A stretch of DNA of 64,000 nucleotides from Pontibacter actiniarum (GCF_003585765.1 NZ_CP021235.1:2232001-2296000), one strand, 5' to 3'; counted from the first letter of the stretch, positions 16,760-24,317 are shown. Notes: generated by a model not told the origin, from the sequence alone. Numbers and translations are program-made.

Positions 16760-17152
16760 TTATTCAAAAAATAAAAGCCAGATGGCACCACAAATCAAAG
16801 GAACAAATCCAAGTATCATTTGTAGTAACCATTCATAAAATGTTTGCTCTACGGATTCTTTGTTTCTCATAAACTTCATCCAGAAATACATATGCCTATC
16901 AAGTCTTCTTTGCACTATCTTGTCAAATACTTTATATAAAATCATAAAGACTAATGGACCAATATAGAATGGGGTGTGGGATTTTTCGATAGGAGGAAGA
17001 TTTTCGCTATAGTTCGCTACAGACCAACCAAAAATTGAGATTGCTATTATAAGGCAACAAGTATATACTAAATTATTTCTTAAATATTTATGAATCGGTG
17101 GCACTAAAAAAGTTGGTATCCATACGAAAAATAAAGCTAGATAAAGCATCAT
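16760..17152 (-). CDS. Cassette 6: integral membrane protein
   Basis: 130 residues with about four membrane helices: residues 2-20 (LYLALFFVWIPTFLVPP), 29-47 (VYTCCLIIAISIFGWSV), 62-78 (FYIGPLVFMILYKVF) and 108-128 (LLQMILGFVPLICGAIWLLF). A basic loop (about 79-95) is probably cytoplasmic. No family recognised. Confidence 0.76.
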   Translation of the reverse strand: MMLYLALFFVWIPTFLVPPIHKYLRNNLVYTCCLIIAISIFGWSVANYSENLPPIEKSHTPFYIGPLVFMILYKVFDKIVQRRLDRHMYFWMKFMRNKESVEQTFYEWLLQMILGFVPLICGAIWLLFFE

Positions 17153-17168
17153 TGATTTTCTGTATTAC

Positions 17169-17236
17169 TGCTAACGGCTAGGCTAAACGGCGGGCGAGGC
17201 CGTCGGCCGAAGGCTGTGGTTTAGGTGTTGTTAGCG
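17169..17236 (-). repeat. attC site of cassette 5
   Basis: Low end TGCTAACGG, high end GTTAGCG; centre GGCGGGCGAGGCCGTCGGCC. Overlaps the stop codon of cassette 5. Confidence 0.86.
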
Positions 17237-17671
17237 GTTGAAGTTTTTATTTCTTTCTCTGTTAGCTACATTGTAGAAATGCCAAACAACACTACTGTCT
17301 CCGTCTACATAAATCCTCATCTTACCCCCGCTCTTTTTCACCACTTCCAGAAATGAAGCATAGGTCAGGGATTTATATAAGTTTTTAAAGACAATAGTGT
17401 CAATGTCTTCGTAGTACACATAACTTACTTTCGTTTTACTATTGTCGCGTTTGTCTATCCAGTAAGAAGCTAATCTTTTATCAGAAATAAAGTTTCCGCT
17501 TGTTTCGGTATCCAATTGTGAGTTGAACAAAATTATTTTCTCATCTTCTCCAAGTATGCCTAGACTTTGAACATAGGCTATCTCGTCTTTTGATAGGTCC
17601 GCACCTTCTTTGCTACCCAATCCACAAGAGGAGAGAATCACTAAGAAAAGTAGATGAATAATTCTCTTCAT
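17231..17671 (-). CDS. Cassette 5: hypothetical lipoprotein
   Basis: 146 residues; lipoprotein signal (FLVILSSCGLG, anchor Cys about residue 16). Mature part begins 'KEGADLSKDEIAYVQSLGIL' and is of mixed structure with no family recognised. The TAA stop is supplied by the CTAAC box of its own attC, so the 3' end of the gene and the recombination site overlap. Confidence 0.76.
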   Translation of the reverse strand: MKRIIHLLFLVILSSCGLGSKEGADLSKDEIAYVQSLGILGEDEKIILFNSQLDTETSGNFISDKRLASYWIDKRDNSKTKVSYVYYEDIDTIVFKNLYKSLTYASFLEVVKKSGGKMRIYVDGDSSVVWHFYNVANRERNKNFNR

Positions 17672-17689
17672 TTAATATTTATCTGTTAC

Positions 17690-17755
17690 CGCTAACGGAT
17701 AGTGCAGACGAAGTGCAAGGCGAAGCTGAAGCATTAAGACTGCACAGTGTTACCA
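17690..17755 (-). repeat. attC site of cassette 4
   Basis: Low end CGCTAACGG, high end GTTACCA; arms AGTGCAG...CTGCACA and centre GCAAGGCGAAGC. Overlaps the last codons of cassette 4. Confidence 0.84.
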
Positions 17756-18561
17756 CTTGTTTTTATTTTTTCGATTCTCTCCGGGTATTTTCCAGTTTCT
17801 ACAAATTGAAGCCATTCAGCTCCCTCAAAAACGACATTACCACTACTAATTTTCACCTTTTCCCAATTGGCTACTATTCGGAGAAGAGCCTTCCATACTT
17901 CTGCTGATTTCTCATCCTTAAGTTCAAGCGTGATTCTTAGCTTACAATTTTCATCTGTTATACACTTGAAGAAAACTCCTTCCTGCGACTGCTTGACTCT
18001 TCCAGTTGATTGTATATAATAACCTGAGTAGTCTGGGTAAGGCAGTTCATCTACTCCTTTTGCTGTTCCACTGTAATAGCGGAAGGATACACTATACCCT
18101 CTTTTCCTTAGCTCATCAATCCAGTAATCTGGTGTAGGAACTTCTTTATGTGGCGCTTCGATGAACACCTCACTATCACTCGTCCAAGGCTGGGTATATC
18201 CTTCTATAGACTTTGGTTCACTTACTTCAAGCGATGAGCAAACTATCTCAAAAGTATAAGGCGTATCGAACTTTAGCCCGAATCCTTCCTCTATTAAATC
18301 TATCCCTTCTATACACCATTCACGGCTTGGGCTGAAAGCATGGCTACTGCTATAAGTCCATTTGCTAACATTGAATGGGTGAATATCATACTCGATTAGC
18401 TTTTGATATTCGCCAGCTACATAGGTACCTTCTACTTGGTATCCGATCGTTATCTTCAGAGCAATATTTGGCTCTCCTTCAATCGTAGAGACATAACCAT
18501 CCTCAAACCAATTGTTTTGGTCAAGCCATTCTTCCAGTTTCTCTCTACTTTCTATTATCAT
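17734..18561 (-). CDS. Cassette 4: hypothetical cytoplasmic protein
   Basis: 275 residues, no signal peptide, acidic. Starts 'MIIESREKLEEWLDQNNWFE'. Aromatic-rich beta segments and a 'ISSGNVVFEGAEWLQFVETG' stretch near the C terminus give the look of an immunity- or ligand-binding-type protein, but no family is recognised. The last seven codons lie inside its attC. Confidence 0.74.
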   Translation of the reverse strand: MIIESREKLEEWLDQNNWFEDGYVSTIEGEPNIALKITIGYQVEGTYVAGEYQKLIEYDIHPFNVSKWTYSSSHAFSPSREWCIEGIDLIEEGFGLKFDTPYTFEIVCSSLEVSEPKSIEGYTQPWTSDSEVFIEAPHKEVPTPDYWIDELRKRGYSVSFRYYSGTAKGVDELPYPDYSGYYIQSTGRVKQSQEGVFFKCITDENCKLRITLELKDEKSAEVWKALLRIVANWEKVKISSGNVVFEGAEWLQFVETGKYPERIEKIKTSGNTVQS

Positions 18562-18570
18562 TTAAATGTG

Positions 18571-18624
18571 TGGTAACGGACTTGGCTTTGCGGTGGCGCA
18601 GCTACCGTAAAGGTGTTGTTAGCT
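18571..18624 (-). repeat. attC site of cassette 3
   Basis: Low end TGGTAACGG, high end GTTAGCT; centre GGCTTTGCGGTGGCGCAG then CTACCGTAAAGGTGTTG. Nearly identical to sites of cassettes 12 and 20. Confidence 0.87.
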
Positions 18625-19356
18625 TTTGTTTTGCTTTACTATCTTATGTAAATGGGAAACATTCCTGATTTCAGCGACTGTAGCCTTTCTCAGGTTCATC
18701 GGCTCCAAACTGCCTAATTCCCCCCAAACGATATTTACAGGATTCAGGTGAGTATGCTCATTTTCATTCCCCACGTAAGGCACCTTGAAAACGCTGTCAA
18801 ACTTCCATTGCCCCTGAACTCTGCTCTTGATTACTTCACCCACGTATGCCACTAGATTGTCGTACAGTTCAGGCCGAGCCACATCCCGCCCCAACTTCTC
18901 TACCTTAGACGACACCAAACCCAGGCTATCATAGGATTTGTCTAAATCAAGAATGTCTATGTTTAGTCTATGTGACAGCTCTTGAATGAGCAGTTCAACG
19001 TTGTCAATCAGCTCATTTTTATACTTCGAGTAATATCGCCAATGCTCAGTTGAGCTGCTTCGGCCCTGAGCATAGTCCTCTTTCACCTCTTTGGACCAAC
19101 TGGCGAACCGATTCATGAACTCACGCTTCCAGATGTCCCCTTTACCACCCTCTCTCTTTATACTAGGGTCCCGAACCACCAGAAAGTTACCATCATTGAG
19201 CTCATACACCAAGTCCTGTTCAAAGATGCTTCCATCAGGCCTTCTTTCGCAGAACGCCTCCATCAGCTCAGGAATAAGCTTTCCCTGCTTCCTAAGTATT
19301 TCCTGTACTTGAGCCTTCGAGAGTTTCTTATCATGAAGAAGGTTTTTGTTCTTCAT
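18619..19356 (-). CDS. Cassette 3: hypothetical cytoplasmic protein
   Basis: 245 residues, no signal peptide, rich in charged residues and predicted helices. Contains 'AFCERRPDGSIFEQDLVYEL' (about residues 34-53) and 'PVNIVWGELGSLEPMNLR' near the C terminus. The stop codon falls in the attC box (CTAAC). No family recognised. GC is a little higher than in its neighbours. Confidence 0.74.
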   Translation of the reverse strand: MKNKNLLHDKKLSKAQVQEILRKQGKLIPELMEAFCERRPDGSIFEQDLVYELNDGNFLVVRDPSIKREGGKGDIWKREFMNRFASWSKEVKEDYAQGRSSSTEHWRYYSKYKNELIDNVELLIQELSHRLNIDILDLDKSYDSLGLVSSKVEKLGRDVARPELYDNLVAYVGEVIKSRVQGQWKFDSVFKVPYVGNENEHTHLNPVNIVWGELGSLEPMNLRKATVAEIRNVSHLHKIVKQNKS

Positions 19357-19368
19357 GAGTTAAATGCA

Positions 19369-19432
19369 AGCTAACGTGTTCGTGTAGCAGAGCCGAAGCG
19401 TCAGCAAGGCTTACTGCTACACCTTGTTGGGC
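19369..19432 (-). repeat. attC site of cassette 2
   Basis: Low end AGCTAACG, high end GTTGGGC; arms GTGTAGCAG...CTGCTACAC and centre CCGAAGCGTCAGCAAGG. Confidence 0.88.
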
Positions 19433-19821
19433 TATCGTGATTCTTTCAAATACTCTTCTACTACAGCATTAAACTCACCTACTGAAAAGCCAGGGGTGCC
19501 ATTGACTCTATCCTCCTTTTTGCAATTCTTATTCAAGTAACTTCGCAATTCTAAATTTTCCTTCTGAATACTTAACTTCTTGGGCAAACCATTTTTCCAT
19601 TTCTTCAATGTATCTGTGGTTTTCAGCTTACCCTCATTTATTTCTACTAATCCACAGGCTTTAGCTGCTTCTACACTTTCTGAAAACTCCTGATAGGTTA
19701 GAATGGCATGATTTACATAGTCAAAATAGCCAATAATATCCAGCAAACACGCTCCTTCTTCACCCTTTTCTGAGCGAAATACAGATTGGATTACAATGGA
19801 GTGAGTGTCGCTAAACTCCAT
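19432..19821 (-). CDS. Cassette 2: hypothetical cytoplasmic protein
   Basis: 129 residues with a winged-helix-like middle: 'ACLLDIIGYFDYVNHAILTY' then 'KACGLVEINEGKLKTTDTLK', the pattern of small DNA-binding or antitoxin-like folds, but no named family. C terminus basic then acidic. The stop codon touches the attC boundary. Confidence 0.72.
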   Translation of the reverse strand: MEFSDTHSIVIQSVFRSEKGEEGACLLDIIGYFDYVNHAILTYQEFSESVEAAKACGLVEINEGKLKTTDTLKKWKNGLPKKLSIQKENLELRSYLNKNCKKEDRVNGTPGFSVGEFNAVVEEYLKESR

Positions 19822-19842
19822 TCTTCATTAATTATGCATGCA

Positions 19843-19972
19843 GCCCAACGTCTCGTATAAAAACAGTGCGAGCTGGGGAGCTTGATTGTCCGCAGGACAA
19901 TCAGGCGCTGCAAGCGAGCACGAAGCTTCGATTCGAGACTGGTTTAGGCATTGTTCTTATATATTGTTGGCA
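19843..19972 (-). repeat. attC site of cassette 1 (long form, 130 bp)
   Basis: Low end GCCCAACG, high end GTTGGCA. About twice the length of the others, with an internal hairpin GATTGTCC...GGACAATC and outer arms TATAAAAACA...TGTTCTTATA. Its size is like that of long vibrio-type repeats. It overlaps the last codons of cassette 1. Confidence 0.82.
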
Positions 19973-20334
19973 GCCGTATTTTTCAGCCTTTTCTTCGTAT
20001 CAATCGCTGCTTTATTAACAACCTGCCAATCGTTTGTTTTTATAAAGTCGGTTATATATGGCAGGTTATTCAATGTTTTATCATTTATGTGATTTAATAT
20101 TTTATCAAAGTCTGAAAGAATTTTTCTTTCCCTCTCGTCAAATGCCAATTTAAAAGAGTCCGATTCGGGATAATAAAAATCTTCCCATTGGTTAAACAAC
20201 TCTGAAGATACTTGAGCAATCGGCACGTTCTCCTGATACGCCAATTGTTCTTCTTTGGAAATCCACAGATCAAGGACATCTAAAAGATTTTTCCTTAATG
20301 TATTTGCCATTTCATTTTCGCTTATGTCCGTCAT
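19957..20334 (-). CDS. Cassette 1: hypothetical protein, nearest the recombinase
   Basis: 125 residues, cytoplasmic, helical and acidic; starts 'MTDISENEMANTLRKNLLDV'. Includes 'FNQWEDFYYPESDSFKLAF'. No family recognised. Being next to the putative attI it would be the most recently acquired and best expressed cassette if the system works like a known integron. Its last five codons overlap its attC. Confidence 0.74.
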   Translation of the reverse strand: MTDISENEMANTLRKNLLDVLDLWISKEEQLAYQENVPIAQVSSELFNQWEDFYYPESDSFKLAFDERERKILSDFDKILNHINDKTLNNLPYITDFIKTNDWQVVNKAAIDTKKRLKNTAANNI

Positions 20335-20346
20335 AGTTTATATGGC

Positions 20347-20496
20347 TGCCAACTACTGTATATACGACAACATACGCTTATCTGCACTATGTACGTAATA
20401 GCCGAACCCTCTTTTAGCACCTTTTTGCTGGCTGGGTCTGGTAGGAGTCGGTAATGCATGCATAGGAGTATATCTTTTAGCTAATGTAACAGTTTG
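20347..20496 (-). other. Putative attI region between recombinase and cassette 1
   Basis: On the minus strand a single GTTGGCA box (20353-20347) precedes cassette 1; unlike every attC it has no palindromic partner, which is what an attI looks like after capture. The 143 bp between it and the recombinase stop holds no gene. It contains TATAC-N6-ATACGCTTAT (20361-20381), resembling a stretch in the palindrome upstream of the recombinase (22019-22041). Confidence 0.55.
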
Positions 20497-21951
20497 CTAG
20501 AGATTATCCAATGGGCTGACGATTTTATCCAAGGCATGGGTGGTGATGTGGGTGTAGACCTCTGTTGTCTTGCTGCTCCTGTGGCCCAGCAGCACCTGAA
20601 TGTAGCGCAGATCCGTTCCCTGCTCCAGCAGGTGCGTGGCAAACGAGTGACGCAGCGTGTGGGGCGTGGCGGGCGCCTTCACCCCGGCCTTCTCCTTGCT
20701 GGCCCGGAAGACGTTGCGGATGCTTTCCACGGTGTACTGCCCGCCCGTCTGCCCCTCAAAGAGCCAGACCTTCGGCCTGTAAGCCTTATAGTAGGCCCTG
20801 AGGTTCTCCAGCAGCCTCTGTGAAAGCAGCGTGGTGCGGTCTTTCTTGCCCTTGCCGCCCCGTATGAGCAGCAGGTTGCGCTCCGACTGCACATCCGTGA
20901 GCCTCAGGTTAATTACTTCGCCAATACGCAGCCCTCCTGCATACAAAAGTTGCAGCAGGCAGCGGTGCTTCAAGTTATCAGTGGCCGATAAAATCTTGAG
21001 CACATCCTGCTTGCTCAGCACCTGGGGCAGGCGTTCGGGCTTCTCAGGCCGCTCTACCTGGTTTAACTGTACTTCATGGCGCGATAGCACGCGCTGGTAG
21101 TAGAACTTCACCGCGTTGATGGATTGGTTTATAAACGAAACTGAATAGGTGCCTGCCTGCACCATGCTCCGATGGTAATGGTTGATCTGTTCTTCTGAGA
21201 AAGCATTGATGCTTCCCAGCCCCTTAGCTTTATGCACATTCAGAAACCGCAGCAGCAGGCTGTGGTAGGTGCGAAGGGTGCTGGGTGAGTAGTTAAGCAG
21301 AAACAGCTTCTCCAGGTACGGCAGCGGGCAAGGGATGTAGCCACTGTCCTTGAGGTAGCTTTGTTCCCAGAGCCTTGCCTGCAGAGACATGTCCTGCACC
21401 CGCATGGTTTGCGCCAGCCACAGTTGGGCTACGCGTTCGAGTTCTGTGAGAAGTGTGTGCATACTGCTGCCCTCTCCGCTTATGACAAAGCACTGCACCT
21501 CCGGCAGCCACTTAGCTACCTTGCTTTGCTTCAGGCTGATATAGATCTCTTTGCTGTATCGGTAGCTGAGCTGCACATACTGCTTGCCCTGGTGCTCCAG
21601 GAGCTGAAGGCGCACCACGGGTTTTACAGGCACTTTCCCCAATGGTTCGGCCATGGCTTTGTCCTGCTGCAAAACCACTGCTCCCAGTGCCGGTCGCAGC
21701 CGCCTGGGTTTAAACAAATAGCTGGTGTCCACTCTGGCCAACCCCTGAAAGTGCTGGTGCGCCATTTCGATGGCCTGGCCCGTGTGGTGCATGACAAAGC
21801 ATTTGTAGGTCTTGCTGTAGCGAATCCACGTAGCTTCTTTAAGTCGTTTGGAGATAAACGGGTTCGGCTTGTGCCAGATGCGGATAAACCTTTTGCCCTC
21901 TTGTTCCAGGGGATTGAGGAAAATAACGGGCAGTAAGTTTGCGTAAGACAT
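20497..21951 (-). CDS. Tyrosine recombinase (Xer-like integrase) of the cassette array
   Basis: 484 residues from ATG at 21951; a longer frame to 22143 would overlap the divergent zinc-ribbon gene and a palindrome, so it is rejected. Long N-terminal region (about 1-220), SAM-like core-binding domain (about 225-310), then the catalytic domain with Arg342 ('GGLRIGEV'), Lys367 ('GGKGKKDR'), His431/Arg434 ('HTLRHSFATHLLEQG'), His457 ('LLGHRSSKTT') and Tyr466 ('VYTHI'). The roughly 20-residue extra helix region that marks IntI between 'LRAYYKAYRP' and the H-x-x-R box is absent, so it is Xer/phage-like rather than canonical IntI. It points toward the array, the same way as the cassettes. Confidence 0.9.
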   Translation of the reverse strand: MSYANLLPVIFLNPLEQEGKRFIRIWHKPNPFISKRLKEATWIRYSKTYKCFVMHHTGQAIEMAHQHFQGLARVDTSYLFKPRRLRPALGAVVLQQDKAMAEPLGKVPVKPVVRLQLLEHQGKQYVQLSYRYSKEIYISLKQSKVAKWLPEVQCFVISGEGSSMHTLLTELERVAQLWLAQTMRVQDMSLQARLWEQSYLKDSGYIPCPLPYLEKLFLLNYSPSTLRTYHSLLLRFLNVHKAKGLGSINAFSEEQINHYHRSMVQAGTYSVSFINQSINAVKFYYQRVLSRHEVQLNQVERPEKPERLPQVLSKQDVLKILSATDNLKHRCLLQLLYAGGLRIGEVINLRLTDVQSERNLLLIRGGKGKKDRTTLLSQRLLENLRAYYKAYRPKVWLFEGQTGGQYTVESIRNVFRASKEKAGVKAPATPHTLRHSFATHLLEQGTDLRYIQVLLGHRSSKTTEVYTHITTHALDKIVSPLDNL

Positions 21952-21995
21952 GACTATAGAGACTGTTAAGCCCGTAAAAGTAAAACCTTTAAAGG

Positions 21996-22055
21996 CCTTA
22001 GCCGCGTTAATACGCGAGTATACACGGATATACGCGCTTATTAACACAGCTAAGG
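21996..22055. promoter_or_regulatory. 60-bp imperfect palindrome between divergent genes
   Basis: Left arm starts CCTTAGCCGCGTTAATACGCG, right arm ends with its near-complement GCGCTTATTAACACAGCTAAGG; about 21 of 25 arm positions pair around a 10-base centre. It lies 44 bases upstream of the recombinase ATG and touches the ATG of the zinc-ribbon gene. Likely an operator or recombinase-binding site. The pairing is seen; the role is inferred. Confidence 0.6.
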
Positions 22056-22056
22056 T

Positions 22057-22436
22057 ATGAGCCAGTCTAGAAAATGTGTCCAGTGCGATGCAGCCATCGT
22101 GGGCAGAAGCGATAAGCGCTACTGCTCCGATTCCTGCCGCCACCTAGCCAACAACGCGGTCAAGCAGCAAAACCGGCACGAGCGCAGGATTCTCCAGGTC
22201 AACGCCGCATTAAGAAAGAACCGCAGCATCTTGAAGCAGCTCAGCCCGCAGGGAAAAACCACCATTCCCCGCCAGTACCTGGAGCTGGCGGCTTTGACTT
22301 CCGCTACCTAACCCAGGTGTACCGCACCCGGAAAGGAAACACCTATCACCTCTGCTACGATTATGGTTACCTGCTGCTGCCCGAGGAGAAAGTGCTGATC
22401 GTGAACTGGCAGCCTTATATGGACGAGCGCAGTTAA
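22057..22436 (+). pseudogene. Zinc-ribbon protein with frameshift
   Basis: The first 84 codons encode a zinc-ribbon start (CVQC at residues 7-10, then 'RYCSDSCRH') and a helical basic linker. The frame then stops at 22311, but a neighbouring frame continues with 'FDFRYLTQVYRTRKGNTYHL' and 'CYDYGYLLLPEEKVLIV' to a stop at 22436. Such zinc-ribbon proteins in Bacteroidota normally run on into this kind of C-terminal domain, so a one-base shift near 22285 has split the gene (or a sequencing error). Divergent from the recombinase. Confidence 0.7.
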
Positions 22437-22768
22437 AGGAGCGCTGTATTGGGGAAACATACTTGCTTTTTCTACAGCATAAATGATTCTAAAACTGCCT
22501 GGTCGCTGTGGATAAGGTTTGATAGTTCCATCCTACGGGCTACTACAGTAAAAAAGCCGCTCCACATAAAATAGAGCGACTTTTTGATTCGATATAATTT
22601 GAAATATCTTCTTTGGTTTTGTTTGAATCATGAAGGTTTTGACTCTCTTCGTGCTTTGCTACAACATTGAAGCTAAAAATTTTCTCCTATTTCACATCTT
22701 TGAAACAGGAGAAAGTTTCCCCACCTCTCTGCTGCATGCTGATACCAGTGTTTTGTAATAAAAAAATC
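22437..22768. other. Intergenic region with terminator
   Basis: No gene seen. Apart from the hairpin at 22550-22585 the 330 bp hold only short AT-rich sequence. Confidence 0.6.
22550..22585. terminator. Bidirectional terminator between convergent genes
   Basis: AAAAAAGCCGCTC / GAGCGACTTTTT stem with an 11-base AT-rich loop; A-run on one side and T-run on the other, placed between two converging genes. Confidence 0.75.
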
Positions 22769-23836
22769 TCAGGGGATTAACCGATCTTTGCGCAGTTGCG
22801 TGAATAGGTCGAAGAACGACTCTTCAGTGTTTTGGTAAACCAGGAACCCTAACTTGCGGCTCTTGGACATGTCGGTCATCACCTCAATAGGTCGTCCCAA
22901 ATCCAAGTCGGTGTGCCAAGGCGAGGCAAGGCGGCTCAGGTCCGGCTCCACCAGGCTGTGCCGCTCGGCAATCCCGCGCCACAAAGTGTCGTCCTGCGCC
23001 ATTTCGTCTTCAAGAAGATGAATGGTGCCATCAAAGCCTACCGGTTCAACACCAAACCAACTGGCCAGGCGCTTCCACAGCCACTTCCATCGGAAGTATT
23101 CCCCGTTCACCACATTGAAGGCTTCGTTTTGCGCGGCCTCCGTAGTGGCTGCCCACATCAGGTGCTTAGCCAGTACGCGCACGTCGGTTACATCCGACAG
23201 TCCGTTCCACTGCGCCTCAGAGCCGGGAAACCTGAAAGGGCGGTTCGTTTCCTTGCAAATGGAGGCGTAGACGGCCAGGGTAGTGCCCAGGTTCATCTGG
23301 TTGCCTACTGCCTTTCCGATAACCGTGTGCGGCCGGTGAATGCTCCAGGTAAAGCCACCCCGCTCAGCAGCGGCGTATACTTCATCCTCCTGAGCATAGT
23401 AAAAGTTCTCTATATCCAGCCGGGGCTGCTCCTCGCGCAGGGGCGTTTCGGGCAGAAAGCCCTCTTTGGCATAGGCCTCGAAAGGCCCCAGGTAATGCTT
23501 CAGCCCGGTCACCAGCGCCACGTGCTGCACCGATTGCTTCGGAGCCAAGGAATCCAGCAGGTTACGGACCATGGCCGCGTTCACCCTTATGTTTTCCGCC
23601 TCCGTTTCCATGCGCATCCAGCTGGTGAAAAACACGTGCGTGGGGGCAACATCGGCAAGGGCGGCCGACAGGCTCTCCGGGCGGAGCAGATCTGCGGCAA
23701 CCGGCTGCAAGCCCTCCAAGCTAACGTTCGGGTTACGGGCCAAGCCGTAGGTGGTCCACCCCTGCTTGATCAGTTCTTCCGCGAGGTTGCTTCCCGTGAT
23801 CCCGCTCACTCCCACCACTAAAGCTATTCTATTCAT
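22769..23836 (-). CDS. PRISE-type SDR family oxidoreductase
   Basis: 355-residue extended/atypical short-chain dehydrogenase of the progesterone 5-beta-reductase/iridoid-synthase-like (PRISE) group, NADPH-dependent enone reductases. Seen: Rossmann 'VVGVSGITGSNLAEEL' (residues 7-22), the group's 'VTGLKHYLGPFEAYA' with the catalytic Lys, and 'NFYYAQEDEVYAAA' with the catalytic Tyr, then 'WSIHRPHTVIGKAVGN'. Cytoplasmic. Substrate in bacteria unknown. A broken HxlR-type regulator lies just upstream and may once have controlled it. Confidence 0.9.
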   Translation of the reverse strand: MNRIALVVGVSGITGSNLAEELIKQGWTTYGLARNPNVSLEGLQPVAADLLRPESLSAALADVAPTHVFFTSWMRMETEAENIRVNAAMVRNLLDSLAPKQSVQHVALVTGLKHYLGPFEAYAKEGFLPETPLREEQPRLDIENFYYAQEDEVYAAAERGGFTWSIHRPHTVIGKAVGNQMNLGTTLAVYASICKETNRPFRFPGSEAQWNGLSDVTDVRVLAKHLMWAATTEAAQNEAFNVVNGEYFRWKWLWKRLASWFGVEPVGFDGTIHLLEDEMAQDDTLWRGIAERHSLVEPDLSRLASPWHTDLDLGRPIEVMTDMSKSRKLGFLVYQNTEESFFDLFTQLRKDRLIP

Positions 23837-23969
23837 ACTAGGTTACTGGTTATACTTTCATGTAAAGTCTATAGGTACGAATTTTAGCTTCCATAGGCTG
23901 ACAGCAAAAAATCCGACTTACCCTTTCTTAATAGGCATCTACGGATCTTGTTCCAAGGTTATTGCCTGC

Positions 23970-24135
23970 TGAAAATCCCCTCCCGTGATTCAGGCCCTAA
24001 ATCTTCAAGACATCGTTAATAGGGTTCCGACTTGTAGAGAATCTTCACCGGGTAGTTGTCTATCACCACTCGCTTAATCAGCTGGTGCCGCTCCAAGCCC
24101 TTGAGCTACTTGGCCAGAACCTTTGGGGAGATACG
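23970..24135 (-). pseudogene. Remnant of an HxlR-family regulator
   Basis: Minus-strand translation reads 'ISPKVLAK', a stop, then 'LKGLERHQLIKRVVIDNYPV' and 'KILYKSEPY': the wing and recognition region of HxlR regulators (compare 'ISGKMLARDLKELEMNQLI' in the intact gene at 35914). It has an internal TAG, a further stop after 'SEPY' and no intact N terminus. The rest of the 23837-24440 interval shows no gene. Confidence 0.55.
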
Positions 24136-24289
24136 TATACCTGATAAACAGACAAAGCCAGTGAAAGAACAGGGAGGTAACCTATCTCATAACACCACCT
24201 CTTCCGGGACAAAAGAACAGTGGCGTAACTAGTGTTGTAATGGATTGACAATGCTTCGCAGCTGAACATAGTCGGCGCTATAGAACAAC

Positions 24290-24317
24290 AAAGGCTCCCC
24301 GTGATGAGGAGCCTTTG
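24290..24317. terminator. Hairpin terminator
   Basis: AAAGGCTCC / GGAGCCTTT stem with a 10-base loop, followed by TGTTTATTTG. Lies between the PAS-protein stop (24441, minus strand) and the HxlR remnant. Confidence 0.65.

Larger units (their letters stand above)
5408..20353 (-). mobile_element. Integron-like cassette array of 22 gene cassettes
   Basis: Twenty-two small minus-strand genes alternate with 22 palindromic sites of 53-69 bp (one of 130 bp). Read on the gene strand, each site begins with a YYAAC-type box at the gene's 3' end and finishes with CGTT plus a purine-rich box, the layout of integron attC sites. The end nearest the recombinase is a lone GTTGGCA box at 20347-20353, as expected for attI joined to cassette 1. 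Cassettes are numbered here from that end. The array is visibly richer in A+T than its flanks. One attC (cassette 18) carries an IS3 insertion. That this is a working integron is inference; the repeat structure is seen directly. Confidence 0.88.

Noticed and set aside
5408..20353. Regularly spaced palindromic repeats resembling a CRISPR array
   Set aside because: Spacing is 400-900 bp with a gene in every interval, repeats are variable palindromes with AAC/GTT ends, and no cas genes are present.
21952..22143. N-terminal extension of the recombinase to 22143
   Set aside because: It overlaps the divergent zinc-ribbon gene and the 60-bp palindrome and has no domain-like sequence; ATG at 21951 is preferred.
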